A stretch of DNA of 64,000 nt, from NCBI GenBank assembly GCA_021397845.1, contig CM038038.1, positions 67,378,748-67,442,747 on the forward strand, written 5' to 3'. Under the pieces are notes generated by a model that had not been told where the DNA came from, made no database searches, and saw only the letters and a program-made list of their open reading frames with translations. Each line of letters begins with the position of its first letter. Positions within the stretch are counted from its first letter, which is position 1. This document shows, piece by piece, positions 45,687 through 56,110 of the stretch. A program made the translations under genes and the position numbers. The stretch is from Areca catechu. Its lineage: Eukaryota; Streptophyta; Magnoliopsida; Arecales; Arecaceae.

Positions 45687-46643
45687 TGGTGTGGACACCA
45701 GAAGCCGAAAGAAACTTCACTCCAACAAGGTTAGCCTTATCCCAATTTGGATCGAAGATAATTAGGTTACCATGTATCCTTTAGTTCAAAATATTTTATT
45801 TTCAAGAGTCATTTCCTTTTCAAGAGTCCTGTAATTAATTTTGAGTTTCAAATAAAGAGTGTTTATTGAGTCCTGTAATTACTTTTAAAATTTATTTCCT
45901 GTAAGTCCATTTCAAGTTTTAAAGTCTAGGTCAGTCAAGTCAGTTCAGTTAAGTTAAGTCTAATCAAGTCTTAAAGCCATGAAAGCCAGCAATAAGACTC
46001 AAATTCTAGACCCCAGAATTTGACCACATGAAGAAAAGAAGACACATCAACCAAGCAAGAGGAAAGGACCATCAACTAGGACCACTGGGCGCCACATGTC
46101 ATTCTTATTCCAAGTAGAAGACCTCCTCACCATGCCACGTCATCAGGTGCCACTTCACCAGCCACCTCATCACCCTTTGGGCGCCAACAAGGGAGATTCA
46201 AATTCAAGGAGGTTGGCCACATCCCTCCAAGTCCTCCACCAAATCCTCCAATCCCCCCCACATCCCTCCAAACTCTCCACCAAATCCTCCAACCCCCCTT
46301 GTAATCCTCCTCGATTTGGGGAGTTTTTAAATTTCAAAAGCTAGCTTTGTGAGGCTATTAAAAGCCTTGGACGCCCATTGTAAAAGAGATTGATTTTGGA
46401 AATGAATGAAGTTTGAAGTGAAGTTGTCTTGAGTTTTATGTGTGAAATTTTTCCTATCTTCTTCTTCCACGCCCAAAGCCACTCTCTTCCCTAGCAATTC
46501 ATCATCCAAGCTCAAGGCAAAGGCATTGGAGTCGGCCAGATCTTCTCAACTATCTTTTCTTTGTTCATAAGTTCTCCCATCCCTTCTTTATGTTTGCATC
46601 CTTCAACCTTAACTTTGATCTTCATTGCAGGGTCCTTCGAAGT
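45687..46643 (+). repeat. Element E 3' LTR, first segment (second segment 55524-55868)
   Basis: Matches the 5' LTR from TGGTGTGGACACC to CCTTCGAAGT, where F is inserted. The rest, from CCTTGAGTTATGAAC to CCGCATCA, is at 55524-55868. GAAGT is present on both sides of F as its target duplication. Confidence 0.92.
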
Positions 46644-48273
46644 TGGTGCGAGCACCAGACTCAGAAGAAGACTTCAGAGCTCCATTTGGATCTCTGATTG
46701 ACATTGCCCGAGAAATTAGGGTTTGTAATAAAGGTTGACCTGGTCAACCAGTTTATTTATTTTATTTATTTCTTGAGTCACCATTTAAATTTTGTTGAGT
46801 CATGTTGACTCGGTGCAAGTCCCAATGTGGTTTCAATTTGGTCCAAAATGGTGCCACATTTATCTTCCAATCAACTCAAGGTTCAAGCAAGTGGAGGCCA
46901 CACTCCAAGCCACATGCCCAGCCACACTCCGAGCACACGCCAGAGTCCAGGAGGCGCCATAGAGGCATCCCAGTGTCATGGTCCCCACATCCAAAGAAGA
47001 AAAAATCAAATTGGAGGCTAAATTAAAGGAGGCGCCCACACCTGCCTAATTTACCTAAGCAAAGAAGGAAGAAAACTTCTCTTGGAGAAGAAATCAAAGA
47101 AGGACATCCAACCTACTCCTAATTGAAGTTCAAATCAAAATCAAAGAGCTTAACTTGGAGTGGAAGAAAAGAAGAAATACCATAAGAAGAAGAGGACTCC
47201 AAATCCAAATCCAACTCCAAAGGAGGTGCCATAAAAGTTCCAAAACAATTCCTTTATGGCCGTCCCAATTTTTTTTGGACTCTTGGTCGGCCAAAGGAGA
47301 GGATTTTCTACCTAATCTAGGGGTTGGAAGAGTTTAGTCCCACATGGAAATTTGTACAAGCTAGGAGAAAATTTTAGGTCTATATAATAGACCTCTCTTT
47401 GTAACTTTAGAAATCAATGAAGAAAAATTATTTTGCTATTCTCTTGTGTTGAGTGACCTAGGTTTCTCTTCTTCCGCACTATTCTAAGTGTTGAGCTCCG
47501 TGAGGGGGTAATCCGGGTTCCATTGGAGCCTTGAGGAGGTGAGAGATCTCCATCTTTATCCAAAACCCTAGGTTAGCCACTTGAAATTCCAAAACCCTAG
47601 CCACCTTTCATTATTTTCCATCCACCAAACCCTAGATCCATCCATCTCCCACGGCCTCTCTCTCTCTACAAGTCCAGGCCGTCCACCTTCATCCAGATCC
47701 AGTCCGGCTACTTCAGATCCAGAGCAAGTTCCAAGGAAAATCACATCAGCATCCAGGAGAATCCAGTTTTCAGCAATTTCGATCTTCAAGTTCATCAACC
47801 TGGTAAATCTTTTCCTTGACTCTCTGATTCCATCAATTATTTTTCTTCTCTTCCAGATCTTGAGTTCAGGAGAAGCCAACCCGCCAAAGGACCAGTATTG
47901 GAGGATCCATTACGAAGATATCTGACTCCGAGGATCCAACAATCTGCTCGGGAGAGTTCTTCCACCAAAATCTGTGAAGATCATTGTCTGGTTAGATAAA
48001 CCTTCCCTTCTCTTTATTTCTGTTTTGTTGAAAGCTCGGAGTGAAACCCTAGGTCTGGGAGTTTCTCAACCCCCAGCGATCCGTTGCTTCTAAACTACTA
48101 TGATAATTTAGTTTCCTTAAAATTGTGCTTTCAATTATCATATTAGTATCTTTCAATGTTAGGTTAACTTTTCTTTGATTTGAAGCCAACTTCTACAAAC
48201 ATATAAAAATAACAAAAAAATTAGTTAATCTTAATCTACTTCCGCATCGCGTCCCTTTATTTGTTCTGCATCA
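46644..48273 (+). repeat. Element F 5' LTR
   Basis: Begins TGGTGCGAGCACCAG and ends TTCTGCATCA. A strong TATA box TATATAATA lies at 47381-47389. A possible intron with GTAAATC near 47804 and TTCCAG near 47855 lies downstream of it. Frames on either strand in this LTR recur in the 3' LTR and have no recognisable content. Confidence 0.95.
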
Positions 48274-48277
48274 TTTT

Positions 48278-48289
48278 TGGTATCAGAGC
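48278..48289 (+). other. Element F primer binding site
   Basis: TGGTATCAGAGC, perfect tRNA-Met type, four bases after the LTR. Confidence 0.92.
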
Positions 48290-49182
48290 CCAGTCTAGGG
48301 TTTCTGATTTGCTTGCTTGCTTGTGTTGATTGTTCTCTTTTTATTTTGTCTGCTCGAAGTAGACTCCCCAGGACGTCCGGTCCTAGGAACTAAGCGAGGC
48401 GCAAGCCTCCTCCTCCCATTCCACGGGGTGTTCCTAGGGCGTGTAGGGGATCCATTGGGTTATAACTTCGTAGCAGGGATTATAAACGGGGAAGACAATC
48501 TAGTTGTAGCCCGTAATTTCCCTGTTGTCTGAATTATTTCTCCCTGCATAAAACTCCGAATTGCATGATTTTTACTTCGTTGAAACCAGTATAATTGAAC
48601 CTATTTTCCATAATTTTTCTGCGATTTATTGGTTTCTGTAAAAATTCTGAGAATTAAAATACAGCAACTCTATTTTTTGTGTTCTGCAATTCAATTCTTT
48701 TTTGGAGTGATCATCTCATAATTTACTTAAGGGCAATTGAGCATCTAAGATAAGGGGAGGAGTTGATTACCTCTCCTTAGCCCAAAACCACCATCCAATC
48801 ATTCGAACCTAGACCTAATTTAAAATTAGTTAGACCTAATTTGCCCTAGTGGGCTAGGGACACCAATTGGTCGGGTCTAGGCTAGTGTTGAGTCAGTTTG
48901 CTGAGTTATTCTGTGTGTGCTTAGCACTCAGTGTCTAGAACGGTGGTTCAGGGACTATGTCCCGAAGGGCTTGTGTGCTGGTCCGCCTACCTGGCCAATC
49001 ACTGATTGGTGTCTAGGATTGGTGATCAGGGACCTAACACTCCCCTTACACCTGCCTGGCTAAGTCCTGAGTTACTACAGGCTAGCTTGCCACTCTGATT
49101 GGGCATCTAGTTTGGACTCTAGGTCTAGTGATCCAGTAGTCGATTTAGTCTAGTCTCATTTTGTGTGCTTGCTTGAATCATC
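48290..49182 (+). promoter_or_regulatory. Element F leader with conserved hairpins
   Basis: SL1 at 48752-48778 (AAGGGGAGG / CCTCTCCTT), SL2 at 48844-48859 (CCCTAG-TGGG-CTAGGG) and SL3 at 48995-49009 (CCAATC-ACT-GATTGG). The small frame at 48317-48532 has no recognisable content. Confidence 0.65.
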
Positions 49183-50390
49183 ATGTCTACCAGAAACGGA
49201 GTGCCATATCAACCTGGTCAAACCCAACCTGATTTAGAGGCCATGATCAGAACTCTTACTGAAAGTATGGCTAAAATGAATCAGGATATGACAAACACTG
49301 TGGCCCAGTTTAGCGCACAAATTCATGAGGATCTTACCCAACTTAGGGACCGAGTCCAAGTACTTGAAGAACCTAGACATCGGAATTGGACTCCTGACCC
49401 CGATTTTAATGTGCCTCAGCCTCACCCACATCAGGAGCCTAGTCATAGGAGGCCTGACCCAGAGCCTGAAGATAGAGATGATAGGTTCATCAGGAACATC
49501 AAATTAGATGCACCCACTTTTGATGGTAGTCTGAACCCTAAGGTGTATTCTGATTAGGAGGGTGAGATGGATCAATACTTTGAGTGGTATGCTATGTCTG
49601 AGGAGAGGAAATACAAGTTTGCCAAGATGAAATTAGTGCGTCAAGCTAGGTTATACTGGGGGAACATTGAGCTAACCACTAGGAGACGGAATGTTGAGCC
49701 TATAACCACTTGGCAGGGTATGAAAGAAAAACTGAGAGATAAATACCTACCCATTTCATACCAGCAAAACCTGTTAGACCAATGGCAAAACCTGAAACAA
49801 GGAAACCGATCTGTCTCAGACTACATAACTACTTTTGATGAATACCTAATGAGATGTGATGTGAGTGAAGCCCACGAAGTCACTTTGTCTAGATTTAGGG
49901 CTGGACTGAGGGAAGATATCAAGAGAGAACTATTTCTGAGAGAGGTTACTGATCTAGACCAAGCCTACCAGATTGCACTGAACACTGAGAAATTTCAGAG
50001 AGGACCTATACCTTCTAGGGTTAGTGCCCCAATCCCAAGGAATGGACCTAGTCAAGTTATCCCTAGTAAACCTTTTCAGGGTACTTCTATCCCTAGGCCC
50101 ATGGACAAAGGTAAGGCACCTGACACCCAGAGAACCCCTAGTTCAAATATCACCTGTTTTAAGTGTCAGAAACCAGGTCACATTTCTAGTCAGTGTACTG
50201 CCATAGCCTGTTTCAAGTGTCATAAGGTAGGTCATGTTGCTAGCCAGTGCCCACGGAGATCCCTTTACATAGAAGAGGGAGAGAATGATAATTCCGAGCC
50301 CAGTGAGGAATTTGAAGAAGAAGTTTATGAGGCCGGAATGAATTTGGTTGAGTATGAAGGAGAGGAGGAACCCAATGAATCTGACCAATT
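49183..50390 (+). pseudogene. Element F gag, two zinc knuckles, one internal stop
   Basis: Starts MSTRNGVPYQPGQTQPD at 49183. The N-terminal coiled coil is LEAMIRTLTESMAKMNQ. A TAG at about 49555 replaces Trp in the conserved DWEGEMDQYF motif; the frame is open again from 49567. The capsid-like region has VSDYITTFDEYLMRC and LSRFRAGLREDIKREL. Unlike A, D and E it has two CCHC knuckles in tandem (CFKCQKPGHISSQC and CFKCHKVGHVASQC, about 50155-50250). The linker EVYEAGMNLVEYEGEEE leads into protease in the same frame. Confidence 0.9.
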
Positions 50391-50930
50391 AGGAGTTGTA
50401 AGATGCATCCTATCCCAGAATCTAGTTCAAGAGGATTGGCGTAGGACTAACATCCTACAGACTTTTCTTAAATTAGGGGATAAGGTATGTAAGATCATCA
50501 TAGATAGTGGGAGCTGTGTAAATGCCATCTCTACTAGCACTGTCAAGATGTTAGGCTTAATCCCAGTTCCCCATCCCAACCCCTATAAGGTTTCTTGGGT
50601 AGATTCTACCTCCATACCCATCCAGTCTAGATGTCAAGTCCAAATCCAAATGCAATCTTATCACGAAAAGATTTGGTGCGATGTCTTACCCATGGGGGTG
50701 AGCAGTATAATTCTCGGAAGACCTTGGTTGTATGATCATGATGCCACCCTCTTAGGAAAATCCAATACCTGTGTCTTTAGTTTCAATGGGAAGAAGATTA
50801 CGATCCATTCCGTTCCCCCTAAGGACAAGGTAACTAAAGGAGCTGGTAAGGTTAAGGAGATGAAAACTGGAGTGAACCTAATCAGTGCTAAGGATCTAGA
50901 ACAAGAAATTCATAGTGGTTCACCCATCTG
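50391..50930 (+). CDS. Element F protease (part of the gag-pol frame)
   Basis: Open and in frame with gag and RT. LGVVRCILSQ, then CKIIIDSGSCVNAIS with intact Asp-Ser-Gly, then PYKVSWVDSTSIPIQSRC and SIILGRPWLYDHDATLL. A retropepsin-like aspartic protease, expected to mature the polyprotein. No damage seen in this domain. Confidence 0.88.
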
Positions 50931-52370
50931 GATGTTGACTGCTAAGGAGCTTAGAACTTCGGAACCCTCAGAGCCTCCTCAAGAAGTTAAACCTGTGTTA
51001 AAAGAATTTGAGGATGTCTTTCCCGAGGATTTGCCAGACCACCTTCCACCTCTTAGGGATATCCAGCATGCCATAGATCTAATCCCAGGAGCAACTTTGC
51101 CCAACTTGCCCCATTACAGGATGAATCCATCTGAGCATGAAGAACTGCAAAAGCAGGTTGGAGAATTATTGAGGAAGGGGTTTATTAGAGAAAGTCTTAG
51201 CCCTTGTGCAGTCCCAGCCTTACTGACCCCAAAGAAAGATGGCACGTGGAGGATGTGTGTTGACAGTCGTGCCATCAATAAAATTACAATCAAGTATAGG
51301 TTTCCCATCCCTAGACTAGATGACATGCTTGATATGATGGCTGGTGCAATGGTTTTTTCTAAGATTGATCTCAAAAGCGGCTATCATCAGGTTAGGATTA
51401 GACCCGGGGATGAATGGAAAACTGCTTTCAAAACTAAGGATGGTCTTTATGAATGGGTTGTTATGCCTTTTGGGTTGTCCAATGCCCCTAGTACTTTCAT
51501 GAGAATTATGACCCAGGTACTTAGAGCTTTCATAGGAAAATTTGTGGTGGTCTATTTTGATGACATCCTGATCTATAGTAAGACCCCAACAGATCACCTA
51601 GACCACCTTAGAGCAGTCTGCCAAGTTTTGAGGAATGAGAGACTCTACGGTAATCTTAAGAAGTGTGAATTCATGACTAGTAGAGTTATCTTTCTTGGTT
51701 TTGTAGTAACCCCTGACGGCGTGGCGGCCGATCCTGAGAAGATTAAGTCCATAGTAGACTGGCCAGAGCCAACCAATGTGCATGAAGTTAGAAGTTTCCA
51801 TGGCTTGGCTACCTTCTATAGGCGATTCATCAAGGGGTTTAGTACTTTAGCTGCTCCAATCACTGATTGTATTAGGAAGGGAGAATTTCATTGGACTAAG
51901 TCAGCCCATAAAGCCTTCCTAGATCTTAAGGATAAAATGACCCAGGCACCCATTCTGAGATTACCCGATTTTTCTAAAGTATTTGAGGTTGCCTGTGATG
52001 CTTCAGGTGTAGGAATAGGTGGAGTCCTAAGCCAAGAGAATCATCCCATAGCATTCTTTAGTGAAAAACTTAATGATGCTAAGCTTAGGTATTCTACCTA
52101 TGATAAGGAATTTTATGCGGTAGTGCAAGCTTTGCGTTACTGGAGACATTATTTGCTACCGCAGGAATTTGTACTATTTTCGGACCATGAGGCTCTTAGA
52201 TTTCTGAACTCCCAAAAGAAGCTTAACCCTAGGCATGCTAAGTGGGTAGAATATATCCAGTCCTCTACTTTTGTCCTGAAACATAAGGCTGGAGTTGAGA
52301 ATAAGGTAGCTGATGCCCTTAGTCGCCGATCTCTGTTATTAACTTCTGTTAGAACTGAGGTCATAGGGTT
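50931..52370 (+). CDS. Element F reverse transcriptase and RNase H (part of the gag-pol frame)
   Basis: Open throughout. RT: LPHYRMNPSEHEELQKQVGE, SLSPCAVPALLTPKKDGTW, RFPIPRLDDMLDMM, SKIDLKSGYHQVR, MPFGLSNAPSTFM, and YFDD at 51553-51564 with ILIYS. RNase H: VACDASGVGIGGVLSQEN, catalytic Glu in YDKEFYAVVQALRYWRHYLL, Asp in FSDHEALRFLNSQKKL, and the end VENKVADALSRRSLLL. All catalytic residues I can name are present. It copies the element RNA into DNA in the particle. Confidence 0.92.
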
Positions 52371-53960
52371 TGAGCAAATCAAAGAGGAATATGATTCTTG
52401 TCCGGATTTCACAACTGTGTATCAGGATCTAGTTCAAGGACCATCTAGTAATCACCAGGATTATACCCTTGTAGATGGTTTTTTGTTCTTCAAAATAGGC
52501 TTTGCATCCCTAGAACTTCTCTTAGGGAATTTTTGATTTGGGAAATCCATGCTGGAGGTTTAGCTGGCCATTTTGGAAAAGACAAGACCATTCTAGCTAT
52601 TGAAGACCACTTTTTCTGGCCTAGCTTAAAAAGGGATGTAGCTAATATTGTAGCTAGATGTCGAACCTACGCTGTTGCCAAACAGCGAAAACAAAACACT
52701 GGCCTTTATACCCCACTCCCTGTCCCAGATCGTCCTTGGCAAGATGTGAGTATGGATTTTGTGTTAGGTTTACCTAAGACCCAGAGGAGACATGATTCTA
52801 TCTGTGTCGTAGTCGACCGATTCTCTAAAATGGCCCACTTCTTGCCTTGTTCCCAAACTTTTGATGCGTCTAAGGTAGCCACACTTTTCTTCAATGAGAT
52901 AGTTAGACTCCATGGCCTACCTAAGACAATCGTTTCAGATAGGGATGTCCGGTTCACCAGTTACTTTTGGAAGACCCTTTGGCATAAGTTAGGGACAAAA
53001 CTTAAGTTTTCAACTGCCTATCATCCCCAAACTGATGGCCAAACTGAAGTTGTGAACCGTAGCCTAGGAAATCTGCTGAGATGTCTTGTTGGTGAAAATA
53101 CCAGAAATTGGGATTTATACCTACCAAGGGCAGAATTTGCGTACAACGACTCGGTCAATAGGTCTACGGGTAAGAGTCCATTTGAAATTGTACATGGGTA
53201 CAAACCTCACACACCTCTTGACCTAGTCCCTTTACCTGTCCACACTCGAGTCTCCGAATCTGCTGAGAATTTTGCACAGCATATAAAAGACTTGCATAAA
53301 GAAATTCATGCCAAAATAAATTTAAGTAATGAAACTTATAAGAAGTTGGCTGATACTCAAAGGCGAGTCAAATCTTTTGTTGAGGGAGACTATGTGATGA
53401 TTAGGTTAAGGCCTGAACGGTTTCCCCCTGGAACCGTTAGAAAGTTACATGCTAGGGGAGCTGGACCATTTAGAGTGGTAAAGAGAGTAGGATCCAATGC
53501 CTATGTGCTCGAGTTGCCTCCAGAACTAGGCATTAGCTCTACTTTCAACATTACAGACTTAGTAGAGTACAGGGAGCCAGCTGTGATTCCTAGTGAGCCT
53601 TTTGAGCCTAACCCTATCATTGAGAGTGATCCCGACCCTGTGTGTCCACCAACAAACTGGCCTGTGAGGAAAGAGCAGATTGAAAAGATCCTGGATGATC
53701 AGGTTATCTCTACTCGTAATCGAGGATACCAAAGGTACATGGTCCGCTGGCAAGGAAGGCCAGATTCTGATGACTCTTGGATCTCCCGAGAAGAATTACA
53801 AGAATTGGACCCAGACCTCTTGGAGAGATACCAGAGCCAACTTGAGCCTTACTCGACAGGGTCGAGTTCCTCCCACCTTGGGAGAATTGGTGCGGGCACC
53901 AGACTCAGAAGAAGACTTCAGAGCTCCATTTGGATCTCTGATTGACATTGCCCGAGAAAT
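52371..53960 (+). pseudogene. Element F integrase with chromodomain, separated by a one-base frameshift
   Basis: The frame shifts near 52493 (one A apparently lost in an A run); integrase then continues in the second frame from 52533 to 53945. The zinc domain has H-AGGLAG-H and CRTYAVAK, where the last Cys of CRTC reads Tyr. Core: DVSMDFVLGLPKTQ, VSDRDVRFTSYFWKTLW, STAYHPQTDGQTEVVN. The GPY/F-like region has RPERFPPGTVRKLHARGAGPF. The chromodomain is at about 53716-53835 (GYQRYMVRWQGRPDSDDSW). The last roughly 20 residues are read from the 3' LTR. Confidence 0.9.
53851..53887 (+). promoter_or_regulatory. Element F 3' hairpin and polypurine tract
   Basis: ACTCGAC-AGG-GTCGAGT (53851-53867), then CTCCC-N5-GGGAG and the purine run to the LTR at 53888. 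Confidence 0.7.
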
Positions 53961-55518
53961 TAGGGTTTGTAATAAAGGTTGACCTGGTCAACCAGTTTAT
54001 TTATTTTATTTATTTCTTGAGTCACCATTTAAATTTTGTTGAGTCATGTTGACTCGGTGCAAGTCCCAATGTGGTTTCAATTTGGTCCAAAATGGTGCCA
54101 CATTTCTCTTCCAATCAACTCAAGGTTCAAGCAAGTGGAGGCCACACTCCAAGCCACACGCCCAGCCACACTCCGAGCACACGCCAGAGTCCAGGAGGCG
54201 CCATAGAGGCATCCCAGTGTCATGGTCCCCACATCCAAAGAAGAAAAAATCAAATTGGAGGCTAAATTAAAGAAGGCGCCCACACCTGCCTAATTTACCT
54301 AAGCAAAGAAGGAAGAAAACTTCTCTTGGAGAAGAAATCAAAGAAGGACATCCAACCTACTCCTAATTGAAGTTCAAATCAAAATCAAAGAGCTTAACTT
54401 GGAGTGGAAGAAAAGAAGAAATACCATAAGAAGAAGAGGACTCCAAATCCAAATCCAACTCCAAAGGAGGTGCCATAAAAGTTCCAAAACAATTCCTTTA
54501 TGGCCGTCCCAATTTTTTTTGGACTCTTGGTCGGCCAAAGGAGAGGATTTTCTACCTAATCTAGGGGTTGGAAGAGTTTAGTCCCACATGGGAATTTGTA
54601 CAAGCTAGGAGAAAATTTTAGGTCTATATAATAGACCTCTCTTTGTAACTTTAGAAATCAATGAAGAAAAATTATTTTTGCTATTCTCTTGTGTTGAGTG
54701 ACCTAGGTTTCTCTTCTTCCGCACTATTCTAAGTGTTGAGCTCCGTGAGGGGGTAATCCGGGTTCCATTGGAGCCTTGAGGAGGTGAGAGATCTCCATCT
54801 TTATCCAAAACCCTAGGTTAGCCACTTGAAATTCCAAAACCCTAGCCACCTTTCATTATTTTCCATCCACCAAACCCTAGATCCATCCATCTCCCACGGC
54901 CTCTCTCTCTCTACAAGTCCAGGCCATCCACCTTCATCCAGATCCAGTCCGGCTACTTCAGATCCAGAGCAAGTTCCAAGGAAAATCACATCAGCATCCA
55001 GGAGAATCCAGTTTTCAGCAATTTCGATCTTCAAGTTCATCAACCTGGTAAATCTTTTCCTTGACTCTCTGATTCCATCAATTGTTTTTCTTCTCTTCCA
55101 GATCTTGAGTTCAGGAGAAGCCAACCCGCCAAAGGACCAGTATTGGAGGATCCATTACGAAGATATCCGACTCCGAGGATCCAACAATCTGCTCGGGAGA
55201 GTTCTTCCACCAAAATCTGTGAAGATCATTGTCTGGTTAGATAAACCTTCCCTTCTCTTTATTTCTGTTTTGTTGAAAGCTCGGAGTGAAACCCTAGGTC
55301 TGGGAGTTTCTCAACCCCCAGCGATCCGTTGCTTCTAAACTACTCTGATAATTTAGTTTCCTTAAAATTGTGCTTTCAATTATCATATTAGTATCTTTCA
55401 ATGTTAGGTTAACTTTTCTTTGATTTGAAGCCAACTTCTACAAACATATAAAAACAACAAAAAAATTAGTTAATCTTAATCTACTTCCGCATCGCGTCCC
55501 TTTATTTGTTCTGCATCA
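53888..55518 (+). repeat. Element F 3' LTR
   Basis: Matches 46644-48273 with about ten substitutions and one single-base indel. The TATATAATA box is at about 54625-54633. Ends TTCTGCATCA before the duplicated GAAGT. Confidence 0.95.
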
Positions 55519-55868
55519 GAAGTCCTTGAGTTATGAACAGGGTTCCCCTTGACAATGAACCAACAAGCTGAAGCCCAAGTCCAGGGTTCTGATCACTGTT
55601 ATCCAAGTTCTCCAGTCCAGAGCATCAGTAGTTTCAAGTTTTGAATCATAGGAAGGTTGGAAAACTCATCAAGGTAAGTCCTCAATCGTTAGCCCCTATT
55701 GTCTAGATCTTCTTCCTTCTTAGTTTTAGAGTTGTGTCTAATCATGTAATAGTCCCTTTTCATATAATCCTTAAATCTTATTAAGATGAGTACAATGCTA
55801 AGTATAATTAGGTTTCATTGCTCTACAAACACCATATTCAAAACATTAATCATATGCGTGCCGCATCA

Positions 55869-56110
55869 TGTTATCCCCATGGAAGTAAGTAGTATTATTT
55901 TAGGTCGACCTTGGCTATTTGATCATGATGCAACCTTGTATGGTCGAACCAATGTTTGTACCTTCAACTACCATGGGAATAAGTTTGTTATCAATCCAGC
56001 TCCCCCTAAGGACCCAGTTAAGAGGAGTTCTAGTATCCTTAAGGACAAGAAACCTGGAGTTAACCTGATTAAGGCTAGGGAGTTAGAACAGAAGATTGTT
56101 GAGGGTAACC
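55869..56110 (+). pseudogene. Element D protease, C-terminal part
   Basis: Resumes directly after element E: IPMEVSSIILGRPWLFDHDATL and the linker KKPGVNLIKARELEQ. The open frame actually begins inside the E LTR at 55786, but the first 27 or so codons are LTR sequence and not part of the gene. Confidence 0.85.

Larger units (their letters stand above)
46644..55518 (+). mobile_element. Element F: young, nearly intact chromovirus
   Basis: LTRs of 1630 and 1631 bp with about ten substitutions between them by eye, and perfect duplication GAAGT (46639-46643 and 55519-55523) within the 3' LTR of E. It has a perfect tRNA-Met primer site and one long gag-pol frame broken only by a TAG near 49555 and a one-base loss near 52493. 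LTR sequence differs from E and from A/D/G, but protein and leader are clearly related. It is the innermost and youngest insertion. Confidence 0.95.
38485..55868 (+). mobile_element. Element E: chromovirus, split by element F
   Basis: Inserted in the protease region of D with perfect duplication TGTTA (38480-38484 and 55869-55873). The 5' LTR is 1314 bp. The 3' LTR, split by F, adds to about 1302 bp. LTR sequence is quite different from A/D/G except for the ends TGGTG...GCATCA, while leader, gag and pol are homologous. The LTR pair differs by roughly 1% in substitutions plus a few small indels, so it is younger than D. Coding sequence has several stops and slips. Confidence 0.93.

Noticed and set aside
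47568..47925. Open frames on both strands in the F LTR (repeated at 54813-55338)
   Set aside because: They occur identically in both LTRs, overlap each other on opposite strands and have no recognisable domains. They are chance frames in LTR sequence.
49555..49557. TAG in F gag as programmed readthrough
   Set aside because: It replaces a conserved Trp in the middle of gag, and A has a different stop at the same codon while D and E have Trp. Point decay is simpler.
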